This document shows positions 7,055 through 7,636 of a stretch of DNA of 7,636 bases, piece by piece. The stretch's first letter is position 1. Every line of letters begins with the position of its first letter. The position numbers and the translations under genes were made by a program. This stretch comes from Gammaproteobacteria bacterium. Lineage in GTDB: Bacteria; Pseudomonadota; Gammaproteobacteria; Magnimaribacterales; TMED112. The stretch covers positions 3,882 through 11,517 of the forward strand of contig NYUL01000062.1 in the NCBI GenBank assembly GCA_002684055.1. The letters are read 5' to 3'. The notes below the pieces were generated by a model that did no database searches, was not told the DNA's origin, and saw only the letters and a program-made list of their open reading frames with translations.

Positions 7055-7506
7055 TGTTTTGTCCATTTTGCACAAAAGAAGAAACCAAAGTAGTCGATTC
7101 AAGACTAGTCACCAACGGTTCACAAATCAAAAGAAGAAGAGAATGTATAGATTGTGGTGAGAGATTTTCTACCTACGAGGCAGCAGAACTTGTGATGCCA
7201 AGAATTATTAAATCCAATGAAAGGCGGGAACCTTTCGATGAAGAAAAACTTAGAGCCGGACTCTTAACAGCGTTAGAAAAAAGACCTGTCTCTGCAGATC
7301 AGATTGAAGATGCCCTTCATAAGGTAAAAGATTACATAAGAAAAATTGGCGAGAGAGAAATAGAAGCTCAAGTAATTGGAAAACAGGTAATGAACCAGCT
7401 TAAAGAACTTGACCAGGTAGCCTATGTAAGATTTGCTTCTGTCTATCAAAATTTTCAAGACATTAAAGACTTCGCTGACGAAGTTTCTGAATTATCTAAA
7501 GACTAA
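7054..7506 (+). CDS. nrdR: Transcriptional repressor NrdR
   Basis: NrdR senses ATP/dATP and represses ribonucleotide reductase genes by binding paired NrdR boxes. The 150-residue length is typical. A zinc ribbon is formed by Cys3, Cys6, Cys31 and Cys34 (MFCPFC and CIDCGERF), with the conserved DSR at 15-17 and the DNA-binding basic run KRRR at 26-29. The ATP-cone follows from about 49 to 139, beginning MPRIIKSNERREPFDEEKL and ending YVRFASVYQNFQDIKDF. The ATG shares an A with the glyA TAA stop, and its own TAA shares an A with the ribD ATG. The glyA-nrdR-ribD order is common in gammaproteobacteria and links nucleotide and one-carbon supply. I saw no NrdR box pair inside the window, so its targets are elsewhere. 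Confidence 0.98.
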   Translation: MFCPFCTKEETKVVDSRLVTNGSQIKRRRECIDCGERFSTYEAAELVMPRIIKSNERREPFDEEKLRAGLLTALEKRPVSADQIEDALHKVKDYIRKIGEREIEAQVIGKQVMNQLKELDQVAYVRFASVYQNFQDIKDFADEVSELSKD

Positions 7507-7636
7507 TGAACTACGAATTGCTCATGAAAAGAGCCATAGAAATTTCTGCACCCTATAAATACCTTACAAAACCAAACCCTATGGTAGGTGCTTTGATTGT
7601 AAAAGATGGAGAAATACTAGCGGAGGGGGCACATGA
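7506..7636 (+). CDS. ribD: Riboflavin biosynthesis protein RibD, 3' end outside the window
   Basis: Only 43 codons are present. Full-length RibD is a two-domain enzyme: an N-terminal deaminase and a C-terminal reductase acting on the pyrimidine intermediates of riboflavin synthesis. The visible part is the start of the cytidine-deaminase-like domain: MKRAIEIS (7-14), then the family motif PNPMVGALIVKDGEIL (23-38) and EGAH (40-43), whose His is the position before the zinc-binding HAE region. The start ATG at 7506 shares its A with the nrdR stop, as in the previous junction. An internal ATG at 7524 (residue 7) also begins a plausible RibD N-terminus, but the first start fits the coupled pattern. 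The reductase domain, expected after about residue 145, cannot be checked. Confidence 0.93.
   Translation, partial: MNYELLMKRAIEISAPYKYLTKPNPMVGALIVKDGEILAEGAH

Noticed and set aside
7054..7506. NrdR autoregulation through boxes near its own gene
   Set aside because: nrdR starts inside the glyA stop, and no paired ACAC..GTGT-type boxes are evident in this window.

Overview
This is an AT-rich, very compact stretch of chromosome from a free-living bacterium, probably a marine gammaproteobacterium of the streamlined, TonB-receptor-rich kind such as SAR86. That placement is inference: it rests on AT richness, single-base gene overlaps, gammaproteobacterial-looking GlyA and NrdR proteins, and a large TonB-dependent receptor. 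There is no mobile element, CRISPR array, rRNA or tRNA, and no gene-free stretch over 300 bases.

The window has two divergent blocks that meet at about 5070-5138. The leftward (minus-strand) block reads, in order of transcription: a 997-residue outer-membrane TonB-dependent receptor (2076-5069); a strong intrinsic terminator with a UUCG loop (2031-2054); a 103-residue uncharacterised protein with a short LETM1-like segment (1715-2026); an acetyl-CoA C-acyltransferase, i.e. a thiolase (503-1693); and the first 167 codons of thiL, thiamine-monophosphate kinase (1-503, running off the left edge). The last three look like one operon. The receptor looks like its own unit, unless the terminator leaks.

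The rightward (plus-strand) block is nth (endonuclease III), glyA (serine hydroxymethyltransferase), nrdR (repressor of ribonucleotide reductase genes) and the start of ribD (riboflavin biosynthesis, cut by the right edge). Every junction overlaps by 4, 1 and 1 bases, so this is a translationally coupled operon. glyA-nrdR-ribD is a familiar gammaproteobacterial order; nth in front of it is less so. thiL, which in many proteobacteria closes the rib-nusB cluster, is instead on the opposite strand behind the thiolase.

No clear undescribed system is visible. Most of the window is housekeeping. The points most worth a second look are the altered iron-sulfur cysteine spacing in Nth, the terminator whose U-tract runs into the start of the small LETM1-like gene, that small gene itself, and an Ala/Gln/Leu-rich insert in the receptor barrel.
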